A stretch of 16,684 nt of DNA from Desulfonema limicola (GTDB lineage Bacteria > Desulfobacterota > Desulfobacteria > Desulfobacterales > Desulfosalsimonadaceae): the NCBI GenBank assembly GCA_020722245.1, contig DYLE01000028.1:1-16684 (forward strand), read 5' to 3'. Positions within the stretch are counted from its first letter, which is position 1; each line of letters begins with the position of its first letter. The notes under the pieces are model-generated. The model did no database searches, was not told where the DNA came from, and worked only from the letters and a program-made list of their open reading frames with translations. Below, piece after piece: positions 14,245-16,684 of this stretch. The translations under genes and the position numbers were made by a program.

Positions 14245-14658
14245 ATGAAGCCCGCAAAAAAAATTCGAGTGATGGTGGCAGAGGATGAGGCGCATGTTCG
14301 GAAACTCATCGCCTCCGTCATCAAAAGCATGAACTGCGAGGTCGTCGGGGAAACCGCCAACGGCGAGGAAACCGTGCGACAATTCTTCCTCCTGAAGCCG
14401 AACATTCTGCTTTTGGATATCAACATGCCGGTTAAATCCGGGAAACAGGCCCTGGCGGAAATCCGAAAAAAAATCCCCAATGCGTTTATCATCATGCTCA
14501 CCTCCCTTGTGGACAGGGAGACGGTTGAGGACTGCATCCGGCTGGGCGCCTCCGGGTTTATTCGAAAGGACCTTCCCATTCCCGAGATCAAGGAAACCAT
14601 CAAGAACACCTGGCGCGCCTATAAAGAATCCCTCAAGGCGCCGCGGGAGGCATCATGA
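14245..14658 (+). CDS. Stand-alone CheY-like response-regulator receiver
   Basis: This is a 137-residue single-domain receiver without an output domain. The acidic pocket is E13-D14 (VAEDEAH), the phospho-acceptor is D58 in LLLDINMP, the switch threonine is T86 (MLTS) and the conserved lysine is K108 (FIRKD). All residues for phosphorylation are therefore present. A basic, probably disordered tail (KESLKAPREAS) follows. GGGGA lies immediately upstream of the ATG, with AAGGA a little further. Its stop overlaps the ATG of the 50-residue gene, and the GspE-like gene follows. No histidine kinase is in the window, so the partner must be elsewhere. It presumably acts by binding a protein, and its operon neighbours are the obvious candidates. 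Confidence 0.92.
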   Translation: MKPAKKIRVMVAEDEAHVRKLIASVIKSMNCEVVGETANGEETVRQFFLLKPNILLLDINMPVKSGKQALAEIRKKIPNAFIIMLTSLVDRETVEDCIRLGASGFIRKDLPIPEIKETIKNTWRAYKESLKAPREAS

Positions 14659-14807
14659 CGAGTCCTGCACAAAAATATGATCTGTTTGAAATGCTCGCAG
14701 AAATCGAAGCGGATATCAATGAGGAACCCAAAGATCTGAGCCAGGAAAAGGATATTCCTCAGGAAATTATCACAGATCTCATGCTGGCCAACCTTAAAAA
14801 AAAATGA
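14655..14807 (+). CDS. Uncharacterised 50-residue acidic protein between receiver and GspE-like genes
   Basis: I do not recognise this product. The frame encodes 50 residues from MTSPAQKYDLFEMLAEIEAD to DLMLANLKKK. Its ATG overlaps the stop of the receiver gene (ATGA), and GGGAGG lies 4 nt upstream inside that gene, which is good evidence that it is translated. It is acidic for most of its length, with a predicted amphipathic helix (YDLFEMLAEIEADINEE), a proline-broken linker (EPKDLSQEKDIPQE), a second short helix (IITDLMLANL) and a lysine end. There is no membrane segment or cysteine. The form suggests a small adaptor or binding peptide for one of its neighbours. The GspE-like gene begins 29 nt after its stop. 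Confidence 0.7.
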   Translation: MTSPAQKYDLFEMLAEIEADINEEPKDLSQEKDIPQEIITDLMLANLKKK

Positions 14808-14836
14808 AGTGAGCCCAAGCTTAGAACGCAGCCGAC

Positions 14837-16528
14837 ATGCAGGCGCCGAAAATCGAAAATCCGAAATTTTTTCAGATCCTGATAAAAAAGCAGATCATTG
14901 CAGAGGATTTCATCAATGATCTGCTCAACGAGCTGGATGGCAACGCCCTGGACGTGCTTGCCACCCTGATCCAGAGCGGTGTCGGATCCAAGCGGCAGCT
15001 ATGCCAGATCTGGTGCGATTCCATCGGTATCGCCCATGTGGATCTTGAAAAATCCCTGTTCCAATCCCAGGTGGTGCGCAGGATTCCCGAGTGGTTCGCC
15101 AGGAAGTATTACGCCATACCGGTGTACCAGATGGGGGACACGATCACGGTGGCGACGGCCACGCCGGACAATGAAGAGATCAAAAAAGAGATCACCCGTA
15201 TCATTGAAGGCCCTGTAAACCTGGTATTCGCATTGCCCCAGGACATTGAATGGGCGATTGAAAACGCCTATCAGACCAACACCACCCTTTATGAATTCTT
15301 CAAAAAAATCAAAACCAGCCATGCGTTTGAAGAAAACCTCTCCCTCACGGAAGACACATTAAAAAAGATTGCGGGGCCGGAAGCCATCAACCAGCTTCAT
15401 GTCCCCCTGATCCTCTACGGCATCACGGAAAACGCCAGCGAAATCCAGATCGAGGCGGGAAAAGACTCCGCAACCATCCATGTTATCATCGACCAGGGCG
15501 TTCAGAAGCAGATCACGATGGAAACCTCCATCTATCAAAACCTACGCTCCGGTTTAAAAAACTTAGCCAAGCTGCCTTCGGAGCAAAAAAATGAACCGCA
15601 GTACGCCCGTATTCTTTTTCCCACACCCGGGAAAAAAATCGACATCCGGTTCCTTATTCTTCCCGACGAGACCGGTGAAAAAATATTCTTAAGATTAATG
15701 GATCGCTCCCCCCACAAATCCGTCTTCAACCTCTCGGGGCTGTATCTGTCCCATAAAAATTTAGAGCGCCTCAGAGGACTGCTCAGGCCCCTGTCCGGCC
15801 TGCTGCTGATCACCGGTCCTATGCAATCGGGCAAAACCACCCTTGCCTATTCAATCCTCAGGGAACTGAGAAGACCCAACCTGGGAATGATCACCGTGGA
15901 GGACTCCATCAGGTTTCTCCTTAAAGGGATCGACCAGTATCAGGTAAACCCCCAGGCCGGTTTTATCAAAACAACCGCTCTGGAGACCTGCCTTAAGCTG
16001 CATCCCAGGGTGCTTTACATCCAGCGCATCGATGACCTGGAAATCACGGAATCGCTTCGGCAGGGGATCGAATCCGGCCACCTGCTCATCCTCGCAGGGA
16101 TGCAGGCCGCCGACGTGTTTGAAGCCCTGGAAAAATCGATTCAAATGGGAATTTCTTCCCATGTTTCCGGAATTTTAAACCAGGAACGGGTGGACCGGCT
16201 GTGCGACCACTGCAAACAGTCCTACACCCTGTCGCCGCGCAAGATCGAAAACCTGTTTTACTGGGACGGCAAGACCCCGGTCACCGCATTCCAAAAAACC
16301 GGATGCCCCTATTGCAGGCATACCGGATTCTTCAAACGGATCGGTATTCAGGAACTGCTGGTCATAACCCCTGAGATTCACGATGCTATTGAAAAACAAA
16401 GGCCGATCGCGGAGATAAAAAATCTCGCTTATCAACTGGGGTTTAAAGATAAACACTATGACGGCATCAAAAAAGTTCTTCGAGGCCTGACCCCCCTGGA
16501 GGAAATTGAAAAAATGACCGAAGGGTAA
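14837..16528 (+). CDS. GspE/PilB-family protein with degenerate ATPase site (probable pseudo-ATPase)
   Basis: The 563-residue product follows the architecture of type II secretion and type IV pilus assembly ATPases. A GspE/MshEN-like N-terminal domain lies at about 45-145, then a PAS-like N2 domain (ASEIQIEAG, 200-208), a RecA-like domain and a C-terminal zinc motif C456/C459/C490/C493. Walker A is kept (GPMQSGKTT, 327-335) and so is the Asp box (TVEDS, 353-357). Walker B, usually VGEIRD, is IQRIDD (395-400), so the glutamate is replaced by R397. The His box, usually TLHTND, is AGMQAA (420-425), with M422 in place of histidine. The RxRIDG arginines of N2 are also missing. It may bind nucleotide but is unlikely to hydrolyse it normally. 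No ribosome site is clear before the ATG. It ends the receiver operon. Confidence 0.85.
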   Translation: MQAPKIENPKFFQILIKKQIIAEDFINDLLNELDGNALDVLATLIQSGVGSKRQLCQIWCDSIGIAHVDLEKSLFQSQVVRRIPEWFARKYYAIPVYQMGDTITVATATPDNEEIKKEITRIIEGPVNLVFALPQDIEWAIENAYQTNTTLYEFFKKIKTSHAFEENLSLTEDTLKKIAGPEAINQLHVPLILYGITENASEIQIEAGKDSATIHVIIDQGVQKQITMETSIYQNLRSGLKNLAKLPSEQKNEPQYARILFPTPGKKIDIRFLILPDETGEKIFLRLMDRSPHKSVFNLSGLYLSHKNLERLRGLLRPLSGLLLITGPMQSGKTTLAYSILRELRRPNLGMITVEDSIRFLLKGIDQYQVNPQAGFIKTTALETCLKLHPRVLYIQRIDDLEITESLRQGIESGHLLILAGMQAADVFEALEKSIQMGISSHVSGILNQERVDRLCDHCKQSYTLSPRKIENLFYWDGKTPVTAFQKTGCPYCRHTGFFKRIGIQELLVITPEIHDAIEKQRPIAEIKNLAYQLGFKDKHYDGIKKVLRGLTPLEEIEKMTEG

Positions 16529-16537
16529 AACAGCAGA

Positions 16538-16596
16538 CTGGCAAAGGGATATGCCCCTTTCCGGCCACGGCTTACCCACCCCCTTTTTTTTGCCAG
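16538..16596 (+). terminator. Structured 3' end after the GspE-like gene, possible terminator
   Basis: AAAGGG (16543-16548) can pair with CCCTTT (16555-16560). Alternatively CTGGCAAA (16538-16545) can pair with TTTGCCAG (16589-16596), which is preceded by a T-run ending in this arm. The two folds exclude each other. The layout is not a standard hairpin plus T-run, so the terminator call is tentative. Confidence 0.35.
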
Positions 16597-16610
16597 ATTA
16601 AGAGCTTTTT

Positions 16611-16662
16611 TCAGGCGCGTCGCCTGATGTCCCCAAATCCGCGATTGGCGGGAATTTTTGGT
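16611..16662. repeat. Adjacent inverted repeats at the window end
   Basis: TCAGGCG (16611-16617) and CGCCTGA (16621-16627) form a perfect 7-bp hairpin. It is followed by an imperfect one centred on CCGC (16639-16642) and GCGG (16648-16651), flanked by AAA/TTT and CC/GG. The layout recalls intergenic REP-like repeats, but only one copy is visible and the window ends soon after. Confidence 0.35.
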
Positions 16663-16684
16663 GAAAAATGATTGAAAAACCTCG

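Noticed and set aside
14837..16528. The GspE-like gene as a working pilus or secretion ATPase
   Set aside because: Walker B glutamate, His box and arginine positions are all substituted, and no pilin, GspF or other secretion gene is in the window.

Overview
The window reads as ordinary chromosome of a Gram-negative anaerobe. Gene content (GroES/GroEL, HflK/HflC, DnaX-YbaB-RecR, HtpG, a GspE-like protein), moderately high GC, AT-rich intergenic gaps and many long A-runs in lysine codons suggest a member of the Desulfobacterota (Desulfobacteraceae-like sulfate reducers). That placement is inference from protein flavour; there is no rRNA in the window. No CRISPR array, insertion sequence or phage gene was seen.

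Left part, mostly minus strand (1-4641): groEL (cut by the window start) and groES, an FmdB-type zinc-ribbon protein with its own promoter, and a 188-residue HExxH protein. The HExxH gene is divergent from a 32-residue very basic ribosome-associated protein (AURKAIP1/COX24 domain type). These two genes share an AT-rich gap holding a near-perfect 10+3+10 palindrome flanked on both sides by perfect TATAAT boxes. A bidirectional terminator follows, then hflC and hflK, overlapping and read leftward.

Middle, plus strand (4849-10406): a consensus promoter leads into a DUF721/DciA-like gene and a TrmN6-like methyltransferase. Two tRNA-Ser genes (CGA and GGA anticodons) come next. Then follows a tight genome-maintenance operon: dnaX, ybaB/ebfC, recR, a YkgJ-like cysteine-cluster gene and murI. 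Stop and start codons overlap at three of its four junctions, and a bidirectional terminator closes it.

Right part: an HD-domain phosphohydrolase and a rhomboid protease with an N-terminal extra domain lie on the minus strand. htpG, on the plus strand, has a clear sigma-32-type heat-shock promoter. The last operon is the least ordinary part: a stand-alone CheY-like receiver, an unannotated 50-residue acidic protein overlapping it by ATGA, and a GspE/PilB-family protein. The GspE-like protein keeps Walker A and the four zinc cysteines but has lost the Walker B glutamate, the His box and several conserved arginines. It looks like a pseudo-ATPase tied to a phospho-receiver, and is the best candidate here for an undescribed system.
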